A stretch of DNA of 64,000 bases from Bacillota bacterium (GCA_009777485.1 WRLT01000008.1:1-64000); one strand, 5' to 3'; positions 29,601-38,668 are shown, counted from the first letter of the stretch. Notes: generated from the sequence alone by a model not told the origin. Translations and numbers: made by a program.

Positions 29601-30364
29601 GTAATTGTGAATACGATACCGCTAAAAAGTTTTTAGACGCGGGCGCAAACGTAGAAACATTTGTGTTTAAAAACCTTTCGCAAAAGGACGTTAAGGAATC
29701 GGCGGCGGCATTAGCAGCCCTAATAAAAAACACCCAAATTCTTGCGCTTCCCGGAGGCTTTTCGGGCGGCGATGAGCCGGACGGAAGCGGTAAATTTATA
29801 GCAACTGTACTGCGCTGCCCGATAGTTGCCGACCGCTTAACCGAATTGTTAGAAAAAAGGCACGGCTTAGCTTTGGGTATTTGCAACGGCTTTCAAGCCT
29901 TAATTAAGCTAGGGCTTTTACCTTTCGGAAAAATCACGCCCTTAACGGAGGACAGCGCGACGCTGCACTTTAACAATATAGGCCGCCATGTGTCGGCGTT
30001 ATGCCGCGTGCGGGTAGCGTCCGTTGATTCGCCGTGGCTTTCCTTCGTTCAGGTAGGAGATGTTTTCACTACGGCCGTAAGCCACGGAGAGGGCAGGCTG
30101 ATTGCACCGCAAAGCGTACTGGAAAACCTTAAATCTAGCGGCAGAATATGCACCCAATATATCGATAGCGGCGATGTGCCTTCCGCAGAAATTCCGCACA
30201 ATCCAAACGGTTCAGCTTACGCAATCGAGGGGCTTATTTCGCCTTGCGGCAGAATTTTAGGCAAAATGGGGCATGTAGAGCGCAGCGGAAAAGACTTATA
30301 TAAAAATGTACCGATAAAAAAGGATTTAGATATTTTTTCCGCAGGGGTTAAATATTTTAATTGA
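26639..30364 (+). CDS. purL: Phosphoribosylformylglycinamidine synthase, single-chain
   Basis: Adds glutamine nitrogen to FGAR in purine synthesis. The 1241-residue chain combines the PurS-like N-terminal region, two AIRS-type ATP-binding halves (e.g. FKNETHNHPTEIEPFGGAAT near residue 315; DTGRDGVGGAT) and a C-terminal class I amidotransferase (PGGFSGGDEPDGSGK, nucleophile in LGICNGFQALIKLG near 1081, SHGEGR). This clostridial single-chain form differs from the three-gene PurSQL of Bacillus. Start ATG 26639 has a modest SD AAGGAA eleven bases upstream. Confidence 0.96.
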   Translation: MIKRIFTEKKKAVSKHAEQLKKELNSQLNESITSLRLFIRYDIEGLEDAYYDAAAATIFSEPPVDRVYAEQLPQMAGHTVFAIEYLPGQYDARADSAEQCVQLLTMGVRPTIRCAQVYAIKGAKDIYKIQRYLVNPVDSRIAPLKKPAALSQASPPPAPVKVIQGFTAFDKNRLTAFCAEMGLAMSLEDAKFVQKYFALEGREPTETEIRVLDTYWSDHCRHTTFLTELTDVDFNTDIPELKDAYAEYKALFTKHYGGRADKYECLMDMATMGVRELKSKGLLTALDESEEINACSIKVKAETSQGEKDYLVMFKNETHNHPTEIEPFGGAATALGGAIRDPLSGRAYVYQAMRVSGAGDITEPIENTRAGKLPQRVISREAAKGFSSYGNQIGLATGQVSEMYHEGYKAKRLEAGFVVAAAPAENVVRVKPQNGDLIVLIGGDTGRDGVGGATGSSKAHNADSIETCGAEVQKGNPVTERKIQRLFKNPDCTRLIKRCNDFGAGGVCVAIGELADGLNINLDAIPKKYEGLNGTELAISESQERMAAVIAPQDFTALEKLCAAENLAVTHVATVTDTNRMVMTWQGSEIVNLKRTLLSSNGVKQSVRALVTDTISDYLDKPSDAAKAHLTHGDFAAALKAELKRLNVASNKGMSEMFDSTIGAGSVFMPFGGAKQLTPAIAMAAKLPVFPLDTDTATVAAWGCDPYLTQQSPFVGAQYSVLLSVAKVCAAGAPYEGIYLTMQEYFKRLKKDPLRWGEPVSVMLGALTAQVKLSLAAIGGKDSCSGTFNELDVPPTLISFALSAASASKLITNVLTKGAKVYRIALPRTQSNCPDYGFFVRLMKKLSSNIAQGKINFCTVVETGGAAAALAKSALGNGLGFCFTACKEDLFAPRLADILLAGELADFAEFSPEYIGEAGGESFEFGQSALKTEAAEKAYLGTLSSVFPITAQDGCSAPCADFNKITFSPYTGKKLAAPRVLIPVFPGSNCEYDTAKKFLDAGANVETFVFKNLSQKDVKESAAALAALIKNTQILALPGGFSGGDEPDGSGKFIATVLRCPIVADRLTELLEKRHGLALGICNGFQALIKLGLLPFGKITPLTEDSATLHFNNIGRHVSALCRVRVASVDSPWLSFVQVGDVFTTAVSHGEGRLIAPQSVLENLKSSGRICTQYIDSGDVPSAEIPHNPNGSAYAIEGLISPCGRILGKMGHVERSGKDLYKNVPIKKDLDIFSAGVKYFN

Positions 30365-30389
30365 AAAAAATCAAAAAAACGTTTATACT
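30361..30389 (+). promoter_or_regulatory. Internal promoter before argG
   Basis: TTGAAA (30361-30366), 17-base spacer, TATACT (30384-30389) in the only real gap of the operon. Predicted start near 30396 leaves a leader of about 14 bases, too short for the hexaloop attenuator. argG through dapL could thus be expressed apart from the purC leader. Confidence 0.75.
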
Positions 30390-30409
30390 GTAAAAGCGAG
30401 GTAACAAAC

Positions 30410-31618
30410 ATGAGTAAAAAAATAGTGCTAGCGTATTCGGGCGGCTTAGACACAACCGTAATGATTCCGTGGCTGAAAGAAAACCAACCGAACAGCGAGG
30501 TTATTCCGGTATGCGTAGACGTAGGTCAATGCAACGATTACGAGGCGGTTAAGCAGCGCGCCGCCAAAACAGGCGCGGGGCGCGTGCATATTATCAATGC
30601 CCGCGAGGAATTTGTAACCGATTTTCTTTTTCCGATGCTAAAAGCACAAGCGGTATATAACGGCAAGTATCTTTTGGGCACGGCAATTGCCCGTCCGCTG
30701 ATTGCCAAAAAGCTGGTGGATATCGCACTTAAAGAAAACGCTGCGGCAATCTGTCACGGAGCAACGGGCAAGGGCAACGACCAAATCCGCTTCGAGCTTA
30801 CCGTTAAAGCGTTTGCGCCGCAACTGCAAATTATCGCGCCGTGGCGTGTGTGGGAGTTAAAATCCCGCGACGAAGAAATGGAGTTTTTGCGTGTCCGCAA
30901 TATCGAAGCACCCATGAAAAAAGAGCAAAGCTACAGCCGCGACGATAATTTATGGCACATAAGCCACGAAGGGTTAGAATTAGAAAATCCTGCCGTCGGC
31001 GCGGATTACAAGCGATTACTGCAAATGTCCGTACCGCCGCAAGACGCGCCCGACAAACCCGAATGCGTAGAGCTTGCCTTTGAAAAAGGTATTCCCGTTA
31101 CACTAAACGGCAAGCATTTTTCGCCTGTTGCACTGTTAGAGGAATTAAATAAAATCGGTGGCCGCAACGGGGTAGGCGTAATCGACATTGTAGAAAACCG
31201 CATCGTAGGCATGAAATCGCGCGGCGTGTACGAAACGCCTGGCGGCACCGTTTTATATGCGGCGCACGCCGAGCTTGAAAACCTCTGCCTAGACCGCAAA
31301 ACCGCATCGTTTAAGCAAACCGTTTCACACACTTTGGGCGAATTAATTTATGCGGGCGAGTGGTACACGCCGCTTAGAGAGGCACTGAGTGCGTTTGTAG
31401 ATAAAACCCAAGAAACCCTTACCGGCAAGGTACGCCTAAAACTATACAAAGGCAACCTTATCCCTAACGGGTCTGAGTCGCCGTATTCGCTGTATAACGA
31501 AGAAATGGCAAGCTTTACAACGGGCGGGCTTTACAGCCACCAAGATGCAGAGGGCTTTATCAATTTAACAGGCCTGCCGCTAACGGTACGGGCGCTTATG
31601 AACAGGAGGACAAAATGA
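30410..31618 (+). CDS. argG: Argininosuccinate synthase
   Basis: Condenses citrulline and aspartate with ATP in arginine synthesis. Typical N-terminus [20 protein letters not shown] (P-loop SGGLDTT), [13 protein letters not shown] near residue 120, and [14 protein letters not shown]. Length 402. ATG at 30410 after GCGAGG. Overlaps argH by 4 bases. An aspartate-donor enzyme, in line with PurC and PurA earlier in the operon. Confidence 0.97.
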   Translation: MSKKIVLAYSGGLDTTVMIPWLKENQPNSEVIPVCVDVGQCNDYEAVKQRAAKTGAGRVHIINAREEFVTDFLFPMLKAQAVYNGKYLLGTAIARPLIAKKLVDIALKENAAAICHGATGKGNDQIRFELTVKAFAPQLQIIAPWRVWELKSRDEEMEFLRVRNIEAPMKKEQSYSRDDNLWHISHEGLELENPAVGADYKRLLQMSVPPQDAPDKPECVELAFEKGIPVTLNGKHFSPVALLEELNKIGGRNGVGVIDIVENRIVGMKSRGVYETPGGTVLYAAHAELENLCLDRKTASFKQTVSHTLGELIYAGEWYTPLREALSAFVDKTQETLTGKVRLKLYKGNLIPNGSESPYSLYNEEMASFTTGGLYSHQDAEGFINLTGLPLTVRALMNRRTK

Positions 31619-33006
31619 AAAAACTATGGGGCGGGCGTTTTTTACACGGTACAGACAGCAAAGCAGACGGCTTTAATTCCTCTGTTTCGTTTGATAAAAG
31701 GCTGTATAAGCAAGATATCTGCGGCAGTATAGCGCATGCGGAAATGTTAGGGCGGCAAGGAATTATCCCGCGTGAGGACGCAGCGGCGATAACCCACGCG
31801 CTTAAAGAAATTTTAGCGGATATAGATAGCGGTAAGCTGGTTATTGACAACGCCGCAGAGGATATACATTCGTTTATCGAAAGTCAGCTGATAAGCCGTA
31901 TCGGCGAGGCGGGCGGCAAGCTGCACACGGGCAGAAGCCGCAACGACCAAGTAGCCTTAGATATGCGTATGTATGTAAAGGTCGAAATCGCTGCGGTAAA
32001 GGCGCAGCTTAACGAATTGTTAACTATACTGCTTACGCTTGCAAAAAAACACCTTAAAGACAGTATGCCGGGCTTTACGCATATGCAAAAGGCGCAGCCC
32101 ATAACGCTAGCCCACCACCTTATGGCGTATTTTGAGATGTTTAAACGCGATTACCAAAGGCTTTCCGACTGCGCGGCGCGCACCGACGAAATGCCGCTGG
32201 GCAGCGGTGCTTTGGCAGCCTCTCCGTATCCGTTAGACAGAGAATTTGTAAAGCAGCAGCTAGGCTTTGCCGCCGTTACTTTAAACAGTTTGGATGCGGT
32301 TTCAGACAGAGATTTTTGTATCGAGTTTGTATTTTGCTGTTCGGCTTTAATGATGCACCTAAGCCGATTCTGCGAAGAACTCATTTTATGGGCAACGGAC
32401 GCATTCGGCTTTATTACCTTATCCGACGCGTATTCGACAGGTTCGTCTATCATGCCGCAAAAAAAGAATCCCGACATGGCAGAACTGATTAGGGGCAAAA
32501 CGGGGCGCGTATACGGCGATTTAATAGGCTTATTAACCGTAATGAAAGGTCTGCCGCTTGCGTACAACAAGGATATGCAAGAGGATAAGGAGACGGTTTT
32601 TGACGCCGCCGATACCGTAAACGCCTGTTTGGACGTTTTTAGCGGCATGTTAAAAACCGCAGTATTTAACACCGATGCTATGCGCCTTAGCGCAAAGGGC
32701 GGTTATACGAATGCAACGGACGCTGCGGACTGGCTGGTTAAAAAAGGCTTGCCGTTTAGAGAGGCACACGGGATAATCGGCAAATTAGTGCTGTACGCGA
32801 TAAGCCAAAACAAGCCGATTGAAGCCTTGACGCTAAAAGAATTAAAGGCGATTTCACCGCATTTTGACGAAACCGTATACAGCGCAATAACGGTTGAGGC
32901 CTGCGTACAAGCGCGCAACATAACGGGCGGGCCTGCCGAAAAAGCGGTTTTGCACTCAATCAATGCGGCGCAGCAATTTTTACAAGAGGTTAAAAAAGAT
33001 GTCTAA
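31615..33006 (+). CDS. argH: Argininosuccinate lyase
   Basis: Splits argininosuccinate into arginine and fumarate. Starts KKLWGGRF, with [25 protein letters not shown] and the superfamily signature [16 protein letters not shown] (about residues 278-293). Length 463. Third fumarate-releasing reaction encoded upstream of fumarase. SD AGGAGG in the end of argG. Stop overlaps the next start by 8 bases. Confidence 0.97.
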   Translation: MKKLWGGRFLHGTDSKADGFNSSVSFDKRLYKQDICGSIAHAEMLGRQGIIPREDAAAITHALKEILADIDSGKLVIDNAAEDIHSFIESQLISRIGEAGGKLHTGRSRNDQVALDMRMYVKVEIAAVKAQLNELLTILLTLAKKHLKDSMPGFTHMQKAQPITLAHHLMAYFEMFKRDYQRLSDCAARTDEMPLGSGALAASPYPLDREFVKQQLGFAAVTLNSLDAVSDRDFCIEFVFCCSALMMHLSRFCEELILWATDAFGFITLSDAYSTGSSIMPQKKNPDMAELIRGKTGRVYGDLIGLLTVMKGLPLAYNKDMQEDKETVFDAADTVNACLDVFSGMLKTAVFNTDAMRLSAKGGYTNATDAADWLVKKGLPFREAHGIIGKLVLYAISQNKPIEALTLKELKAISPHFDETVYSAITVEACVQARNITGGPAEKAVLHSINAAQQFLQEVKKDV

Positions 33007-33847
33007 GCTTAGGTTCATAGACGCGGCGGTTATCACGCAAGCCGTTGCGGATTTATGCGTTGACGCCAACATTTGCATCGGTGCGGATATGTACGCGGCA
33101 TTAAAAACGGCGCACGGCGCAGAACTTTCTCAATTAGCAAAATCCGCCTTGCAAGATTTACTGCAAAACGCCGACATTGCCCAAAAAGAAAAACTGGCTT
33201 TGTGTCAGGATACGGGCATGGCGGTTGTGTTTATTTCTATCGGCGATACGGTTCATGTACAAGGAAACATCGAAGATGCAGTAAACGAGGGTGTGCGGCA
33301 AGGGTATCACAAGGGCTATTTCCGCAGCAGCGTAGTTTCCGACCCGATAAAGCGCACCAACACCCAAGACAATACGCCCGCCGTGATTTACTACGATTTT
33401 TTACAAGGGGATACGCTAAAAATTACGGTTGCGCCAAAGGGTTTCGGCAGCGAAAACATGAGCGCGCTTAAAATGCTTATGCCTAGCGACGGTATAGAGG
33501 GCGTAGAGGAATTTGTTGTTCAAACCGTTAAGGCGGCGGGGGCAAATCCGTGCCCGCCGATTGTGGTGGGCGTAGGCGTAGGCGGCACAATGGAAAAAGC
33601 CGCGCTTTTAGCTAAACAAGCCCTGCTGCGCGATATCGGCACGCCGCACCCTAACCCGTTTTGGGCAGAATTTGAGCTGCGCACACTTAGCCGCATAAAC
33701 GCCTTAGGGATAGGCGCGGCGGGCTTCGGCGGCAAAACTACCGCGCTAGGAGTTCATGTGTTACCGTATCCTACGCACATCGCAGGGCTGCCGGTTGCCG
33801 TTAATATCGGCTGCCACGCAACCAGGCACAAAACCAAAGAAATTTAA
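32999..33847 (+). CDS. Class I fumarate hydratase, alpha subunit
   Basis: N-terminal half of the two-subunit, oxygen-sensitive [4Fe-4S] fumarase family (or the closely related L(+)-tartrate dehydratase). 282 residues from ATG 32999, which lies in the end of argH. Visible family motifs: [11 protein letters not shown] with its Cys near 63, [21 protein letters not shown] and NIGCHATRH near the end, holding cluster cysteines. Fumarase is favoured because PurB and ArgH supply fumarate and a malic enzyme follows. Confidence 0.92.
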   Translation: MSKLRFIDAAVITQAVADLCVDANICIGADMYAALKTAHGAELSQLAKSALQDLLQNADIAQKEKLALCQDTGMAVVFISIGDTVHVQGNIEDAVNEGVRQGYHKGYFRSSVVSDPIKRTNTQDNTPAVIYYDFLQGDTLKITVAPKGFGSENMSALKMLMPSDGIEGVEEFVVQTVKAAGANPCPPIVVGVGVGGTMEKAALLAKQALLRDIGTPHPNPFWAEFELRTLSRINALGIGAAGFGGKTTALGVHVLPYPTHIAGLPVAVNIGCHATRHKTKEI

Positions 33848-33863
33848 GGAGCGGCAAAACCCT

Positions 33864-34400
33864 ATGGACACAATAAAAATAAAAAGCCCCGTTTCAAACG
33901 CCGATATAGCCAAACTGCGCGCGGGCGACAAGGTGCTGTTATCCGGCGTACTGTACACGGCAAGAGACGCGGCACATAAGCGCATAGCAGATTTAATGCG
34001 GGATAATAAGCCCTTGCCCCTAGACTTAACGGGGCAAACCGTATACTATGCAGGCCCGTGCCCCGCGCCGCCCGATAAGGCTATCGGGTCTTGCGGCCCT
34101 ACAACAAGTTCCAGAATGGACGTATACGCAGGCGGGCTAATCCAAAAAGGAATATTTCGTGTTATGATAGGAAAAGGCGACAGAAACGGCGCGGTTATAG
34201 ACGCTATCCAACAGCACAACGGTTTGTACCTTGCCGCAATCGGCGGCGCGGGCGCGTTAATATCGTTGTGTGTTAAAAAAGCCGAGATAGCCGCCTTTGC
34301 CGATTTAGGCGCAGAGGCAATCTATAAATTAACCGTACAAGATATGCCGCTTATCGTTGCGGCGGATTGCAAGGGAGGAAACCTCTATGAATTACAGTAA
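33864..34400 (+). CDS. Class I fumarate hydratase, beta subunit
   Basis: C-terminal half of the two-subunit fumarase; 178 residues. ATG 33864 follows TAAGGAGC (33845-33852). Motifs: GDKVLLSGVLYTARDAAHKR, YYAGPCPAPP, GSCGPTTSSRMD and MIGKGDRN, all typical of the beta chain substrate site. Pairs with the alpha subunit 16 bases upstream and overlaps the malic enzyme by 14 bases. Confidence 0.93.
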   Translation: MDTIKIKSPVSNADIAKLRAGDKVLLSGVLYTARDAAHKRIADLMRDNKPLPLDLTGQTVYYAGPCPAPPDKAIGSCGPTTSSRMDVYAGGLIQKGIFRVMIGKGDRNGAVIDAIQQHNGLYLAAIGGAGALISLCVKKAEIAAFADLGAEAIYKLTVQDMPLIVAADCKGGNLYELQ

Positions 34401-35538
34401 CGAATCCTTAAAAAAGCATTACGGCTGGCAAGGCAAAATAGAAATTGTCAGCAGAGTACCGCTTAACACGCGCGAGGACTTATCCTTAGCGTACACGCCC
34501 GGTGTGGCAAGTCCGTGCTTAGAAATTCAAAAGGACGTTTCAAAAAGCTATCTTTTAACGCGCAGGTCAAATTTAATCGCAATCGTTACCGACGGCACGG
34601 CGGTTTTAGGCTTAGGCGATATCGGGCCGGAGGCAGCCATGCCCGTTATGGAGGGCAAGGCGGTATTGTTTAAACAATTCGGCGGCGTCGATGCCGTTCC
34701 GCTGTGTATCCGCAGTAAGGACATTAACGAAATTGTAAACACCGTGCGCTTGCTAGCGGGTTCTTTCGGCGGCATCAACTTAGAGGATATTTCCGCGCCG
34801 CGCTGTTTTGAGATTGAGCGGCGGTTAAAAGAATGCTGCGATATTCCTATTTTCCACGATGACCAACACGGTACGGCAATTGTCGTGTTAGCGGCGGTTA
34901 TGAATGCGCTGCGGCTAACGAAAAAAAAGCCCGCCTCCGTTTCGGTTGTAATCAACGGCGCAGGTTCGGCAGGCATTGCAACGGCGCGGCTTTTATTAGA
35001 TTACGGTATACAGGACATCGTGCTGTGCGACCGCAGCGGCGCGCTGTACAAAGGGCGCGCGGGAATGGATTCCGAAAAACAAAGCATAGCCGAAATTACT
35101 AACCGCACGCAAAAAAAGGGCAGTCTTGCGGAGGTTATGGCTAACACGGATATTTTTATCGGTCTATCCGTCGGGGGTTGCGTTACGCGGGACATGGTAA
35201 AAAGCATGAATGTAAAGCCGATAGTTTTTCCGCTTGCAAACCCGACCCCCGAAATCATGCCCGACGAGGCACGGTTGGGCGGCGCGGCGGTAATCGGTAC
35301 GGGGCGCAGTGATTTTCCTAACCAAATTAACAACGCACTTGCTTTTCCGGGCGTGTTTAGGGGTGCGCTGGATGCGCGGGCAGGCAAAATCACCGAGCCC
35401 ATGAAAATCGCCGCCGCACAAGCACTGGCAAGCTATGTAAAAGACGGACAGCTAAGCGCAGATTACATCATACCCGATACACTGGATAAAGCGGTATCGG
35501 AGGCTGTTGCTAAGGCCGTAGCAAAAGCGGCACCGTAA
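34387..35538 (+). CDS. Malic enzyme (NAD(P)-dependent, short bacterial type)
   Basis: Oxidative decarboxylation of malate to pyruvate, giving NAD(P)H. ATG 34387 after GGGAGG gives 383 residues, the short bacterial form without the C-terminal phosphotransacetylase-like domain. Motifs: AYTPGVASPC, LGDIGPEAAMPVMEGKAVLF, FHDDQHGTAIV, nucleotide fold INGAGSAGIA and FPLANPTPE. Placed after fumarase, it completes a fumarate to pyruvate route. Cofactor preference cannot be read with certainty. Confidence 0.94.
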   Translation: MNYSNESLKKHYGWQGKIEIVSRVPLNTREDLSLAYTPGVASPCLEIQKDVSKSYLLTRRSNLIAIVTDGTAVLGLGDIGPEAAMPVMEGKAVLFKQFGGVDAVPLCIRSKDINEIVNTVRLLAGSFGGINLEDISAPRCFEIERRLKECCDIPIFHDDQHGTAIVVLAAVMNALRLTKKKPASVSVVINGAGSAGIATARLLLDYGIQDIVLCDRSGALYKGRAGMDSEKQSIAEITNRTQKKGSLAEVMANTDIFIGLSVGGCVTRDMVKSMNVKPIVFPLANPTPEIMPDEARLGGAAVIGTGRSDFPNQINNALAFPGVFRGALDARAGKITEPMKIAAAQALASYVKDGQLSADYIIPDTLDKAVSEAVAKAVAKAAP

Positions 35539-35558
35539 CACACAAAGGAGTTACCCAA

Positions 35559-36737
35559 ATGAAAATCAATCAGAATTATCTTAGCTTAAACGACAGCTAT
35601 TTGTTTTCGAGCATTGCCCAAAAGGTTCGCGATTATAAAGCTGCCAATCCGAATAAAGAGGTGATTAGCTTAGGAATCGGCGATGTTACCCGTCCGCTAG
35701 CGGCGGCCGTTGTTCAGGCTATACAAGAGGCGGCAACCGAGATGGGGCAAAAGGATACGTTTCGCGGCTACGGAGAAGAACAAGGCTATCATTTTTTGCG
35801 CCAAGCAGTTGCGGAATATTACGCCAAAAAGGGCGTAACGCTTGACGCGGACGAGGTATTTATTTCGGACGGTGCTAAAAGCGATTTAGCCAACGTATTA
35901 GATATTTTTGCGGGCGGGCAAACCGTTTTAATTCCTAACCCCGTGTATCCAGTGTACCACGACACCAACGTAATGGTAGGCAACCGCATAGTGTATACGG
36001 ACGGTACAGAAAAAAACGGCTTTTTACCTATGCCCGATCCACAAATCACCCCCGATATCATATACCTATGTTCGCCCAACAATCCCACAGGCGCGGTATA
36101 TTCAAAAAGTCAGCTGCAAGAATGGGTTAATTACGCGCTAAAAGCGGGGGCAGTAATTTTATTTGACGCGGCATACGAGGTGTTTATCCGCGATAAGGAT
36201 TTGCCTTCTAGCATATACCAAATCAACGGCGCAAAGGAATGTGCAATAGAGATTTGTTCATTATCTAAAACAGCGGGCTTTACGGGTACGCGGTGCGGCT
36301 ATACGGTTGTACCTAAAAGCCTTGTCCGCAGCGGCGCGCAGCTTAATAAGCTATGGCTGCGCCGTCAAACCACAAAATTCAACGGCGTATCGTACATCAT
36401 TCAAAAAGGCGCGGCGGCTGTCTTTACGCAAGAGGGGCAAGCCCAAACCCGCAGCGATATTACGTATTACGCAAACAACGCCGCCGTTATTACAAAAACA
36501 TTAAATAAAAAGGGCATATGGTCTACGGGCGGAATTAATTCGCCGTATGTTTGGTTTAAGTGTCCCGACGGCTATTCTAGCTGGCAGTTTTTTGATAAGC
36601 TGCTGAATGAGGCAAATGTAGTAGGCACGCCCGGCGCGGGCTTTGGCAGCGGCGGAGAAGGCTTTATGCGCTTTACCGCTTTCGGAAACGCCGAAAAAAC
36701 ATTGCAAGCCATGAAAAACTTTGAAAAATTGTTTTAA
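35559..36737 (+). CDS. dapL: LL-diaminopimelate aminotransferase
   Basis: PLP enzyme that makes LL-diaminopimelate from tetrahydrodipicolinate with glutamate as donor, bypassing DapD/C/E. 392 residues. Family features: LNDSYLFSSIAQKV near the N-terminus, GIGDVTRPL, FRGYGEEQGY, FISDGAKSD, LCSPNNPTGA and the PLP lysine in SLSKTAGFTGTRCGY (about 233). SD AAAGGAG. Last gene of the purC-started string; its pathway partner lysA follows one gene later. It is the glutamate-donor member of the nitrogen-transfer set. Confidence 0.94.
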   Translation: MKINQNYLSLNDSYLFSSIAQKVRDYKAANPNKEVISLGIGDVTRPLAAAVVQAIQEAATEMGQKDTFRGYGEEQGYHFLRQAVAEYYAKKGVTLDADEVFISDGAKSDLANVLDIFAGGQTVLIPNPVYPVYHDTNVMVGNRIVYTDGTEKNGFLPMPDPQITPDIIYLCSPNNPTGAVYSKSQLQEWVNYALKAGAVILFDAAYEVFIRDKDLPSSIYQINGAKECAIEICSLSKTAGFTGTRCGYTVVPKSLVRSGAQLNKLWLRRQTTKFNGVSYIIQKGAAAVFTQEGQAQTRSDITYYANNAAVITKTLNKKGIWSTGGINSPYVWFKCPDGYSSWQFFDKLLNEANVVGTPGAGFGSGGEGFMRFTAFGNAEKTLQAMKNFEKLF

Positions 36738-36757
36738 TGCAAAAAAACCAAAACACA

Positions 36758-36786
36758 TTGACAGGCATAAAACCTTGTGTTAGAAT
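36758..36786 (+). promoter_or_regulatory. Promoter of the 4-TM protein gene
   Basis: TTGACA (36758-36763), 17-base spacer, TAGAAT (36781-36786). No hexaloop/terminator leader follows, unlike neighbouring nitrogen units. Confidence 0.75.
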
Positions 36787-36820
36787 AAGAGTAACAGATA
36801 AGATATTTTAAGAGGTGTTT

Positions 36821-37297
36821 ATGGAAGAAAAACAAAACGTATCGGGAATTTTAAGAAATCAAGACGGCAGTAAATTTTCACGCTTTCAATTATTCTTTTT
36901 CACGATAATTATAATGACGATAGCATTTATAATTATTAACAGTATCATTTTAATTTCGTATTTTAGATTCGAATCTACATTTGGCGGTTTAAACAGTATC
37001 GTTTTTATATTTGTACTATTTTTTGCTGTTCTCTATTCTACGTTAGGAATCTATTTATTTTTACGGCATAAGAAAAAACCGATTCATAAAGCACCTGTCA
37101 TTTCATTATGGATATTGACATGTTTATTAATAGGTGCATCTTTTGCATTAAGGATTTTATTTTTTAGTCTAGTTTTTGATTTAATATTTGTGATGATATT
37201 ATGTATTTTAGAACTAATGCTATCTCTAATGAGCATGGTTGCAATCATAGTTCATTTAGTCCGATTAAAAAATAAGTTGATTTGCTTAAAAAATTGA
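36821..37297 (+). CDS. Hypothetical small integral membrane protein (4 TM)
   Basis: Unrecognised. ATG 36821 follows AGAGG by five bases and is preferred over the in-frame GTG at 36815; 158 residues. After a polar N-terminus of about 28 residues come two hydrophobic helices (about 30-55 and 65-88), a basic loop (RHKKKPIHK), and two more helices (about 98-120 and 125-150), ending in a basic tail. The gene is clearly richer in A+T than its neighbours, suggesting recent acquisition or weak selection. It has its own promoter and sits just before the lysA promoter. No function can be assigned. Confidence 0.72.
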   Translation: MEEKQNVSGILRNQDGSKFSRFQLFFFTIIIMTIAFIIINSIILISYFRFESTFGGLNSIVFIFVLFFAVLYSTLGIYLFLRHKKKPIHKAPVISLWILTCLLIGASFALRILFFSLVFDLIFVMILCILELMLSLMSMVAIIVHLVRLKNKLICLKN

Positions 37298-37326
37298 TTG
37301 ACAAGCGGCAGCGTTTTTGATATAGT
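37298..37326 (+). promoter_or_regulatory. Promoter of the lysA-gatCAB-glutamate synthase operon
   Basis: TTGACA (37298-37303), 17-base spacer, TATAGT (37321-37326), starting directly at the end of the previous gene. Predicted +1 near 37333, one base before the leader hairpin. Confidence 0.85.
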
Positions 37327-37333
37327 GTAGAAA

Positions 37334-37391
37334 GATAAACAAAGGTGTTTATCGGCAAGGGCAGTACTGTCCGCCGATAAGCACCTTTTTT
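37334..37391 (+). promoter_or_regulatory. ANTAR-type antiterminator/terminator leader of lysA
   Basis: Hairpin 1: GATAAAC (37334-37340) pairs perfectly with GTTTATC (37347-37353) around the hexaloop AAAGGT (A1, G4). Terminator: 37344-37356 pairs with 37373-37385 (13 bp, one G-U) and is followed by six T; a small inner hairpin sits in its loop. The shared arm makes the two folds exclusive. It is the best-paired member of the family of leaders in this window. Confidence 0.75.
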
Positions 37392-37408
37392 ATTTGGGAG
37401 AACGCACC

Positions 37409-38650
37409 ATGAAAAAGCCGTTTGTAAGCAGCGAACAATTAGAAAAAATTATACAAAAGTTTCCTACGCCGTTTCATTTATACGATGAGGCGGGGATTCG
37501 TAAAAACGCCCGAAGATTGTTAAAAGCCTTTTCGTGGAATACGGGTTTTTGCGAATATTTTGCGGTAAAAGCAAACCCTAATCCGTCGCTTTTAAAAATA
37601 TTAAAAGAGGAAGGCTGCGGCGTGGATTGTTCTAGTCTTACCGAATTGATGCTTGCACAAAGCTGCGGCTTTTCGGGCGATGAAATTATGTTTTCGTCTA
37701 ACGCTACGCCCGCGCAAGACTTTATATACGCGCATAAACTAAACGCGCTAATCAATTTAGACGATATTACACATATTGACTTTTTAGAAAAATGTATCGG
37801 CAAGCTTCCGCAAAAAATTTGCTTGCGCTATAACCCGGGGTCAGACTTTAATATCCGCAGTCAAATTATGGATACCCCCAAAGACGCAAAGTACGGCTTT
37901 ACCAAACCGCAGCTTTTACAAGGCATTAAAATGCTGCAAACAAAGGGCGTAACGCAGTTTGGGCTGCACGCGTTTTTATCTAGTAATTCGCTAGAATCTG
38001 CATATTATCCCGCGCTTGCCGAAAAGCTGTTTGAAACGGCTGTTTGGCTGAAAGGCGAAACGGGCGCGGCAATCGGCTTTATCAATCTAAGCGGCGGTAT
38101 AGGAATCCCGTATAAGCCAGAGGATAATCCTATAGATATCCAAGACGTTAGCTTGGGCGTACAGGAGGCGTACAACCGTATTCTTACCGCTAACGGCTTA
38201 GACGGGGTGCGTATATGCACAGAGCTTGGCCGCTACATGACCGGCCCTTACGGCGCGTTAATCGCTACGGCAATTCATAAAAAAGATATCTACAAAAGCT
38301 ACGTCGGCTTAGACGCCTGCGCGGTAAACCTTATGCGCCCCGCTATGTACGGCGCGTATCACCACATTACGGTGATAGGAAAAGAAAACGCGCCGCACGA
38401 TAAGCTGTACGATATCACGGGCGGCTTATGCGAAAATAACGATAAGTTTGCCCTAGACCGTGCCTTGCCCGCTATCGAAACGGGCAATCGGATTTTTATC
38501 CACGATACTGGCGCGCACGGCTATGCAATGGGCTATAACTATAACGGCAAGCTGCGTTCGGCAGAGGTTTTATTGCAAGAGGACGGCAGCGCAAAGCTGA
38601 TACGCCGTGCCGAAACGCCTGAGGATTATTTCGCAACGCTGAAATTTTAA
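37409..38650 (+). CDS. lysA: Diaminopimelate decarboxylase
   Basis: PLP-dependent decarboxylation of meso-diaminopimelate to lysine. ATG 37409 has GGGAG eight bases upstream; a TTG at 37394 is less likely. 413 residues. Alanine-racemase-type barrel with the PLP lysine in FAVKANPNP (about 57), SGGIGIPY, ELGRYMTGPYGALI and DTGAHGYAMGYNYNG. First gene after an attenuator leader, followed by gatCAB after 18 bases. Carboxynorspermidine decarboxylase is a related alternative, but the DapL neighbour supports LysA. Confidence 0.92.
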   Translation: MKKPFVSSEQLEKIIQKFPTPFHLYDEAGIRKNARRLLKAFSWNTGFCEYFAVKANPNPSLLKILKEEGCGVDCSSLTELMLAQSCGFSGDEIMFSSNATPAQDFIYAHKLNALINLDDITHIDFLEKCIGKLPQKICLRYNPGSDFNIRSQIMDTPKDAKYGFTKPQLLQGIKMLQTKGVTQFGLHAFLSSNSLESAYYPALAEKLFETAVWLKGETGAAIGFINLSGGIGIPYKPEDNPIDIQDVSLGVQEAYNRILTANGLDGVRICTELGRYMTGPYGALIATAIHKKDIYKSYVGLDACAVNLMRPAMYGAYHHITVIGKENAPHDKLYDITGGLCENNDKFALDRALPAIETGNRIFIHDTGAHGYAMGYNYNGKLRSAEVLLQEDGSAKLIRRAETPEDYFATLKF

Positions 38651-38668
38651 AAGGAGAAAAATAAAAAT

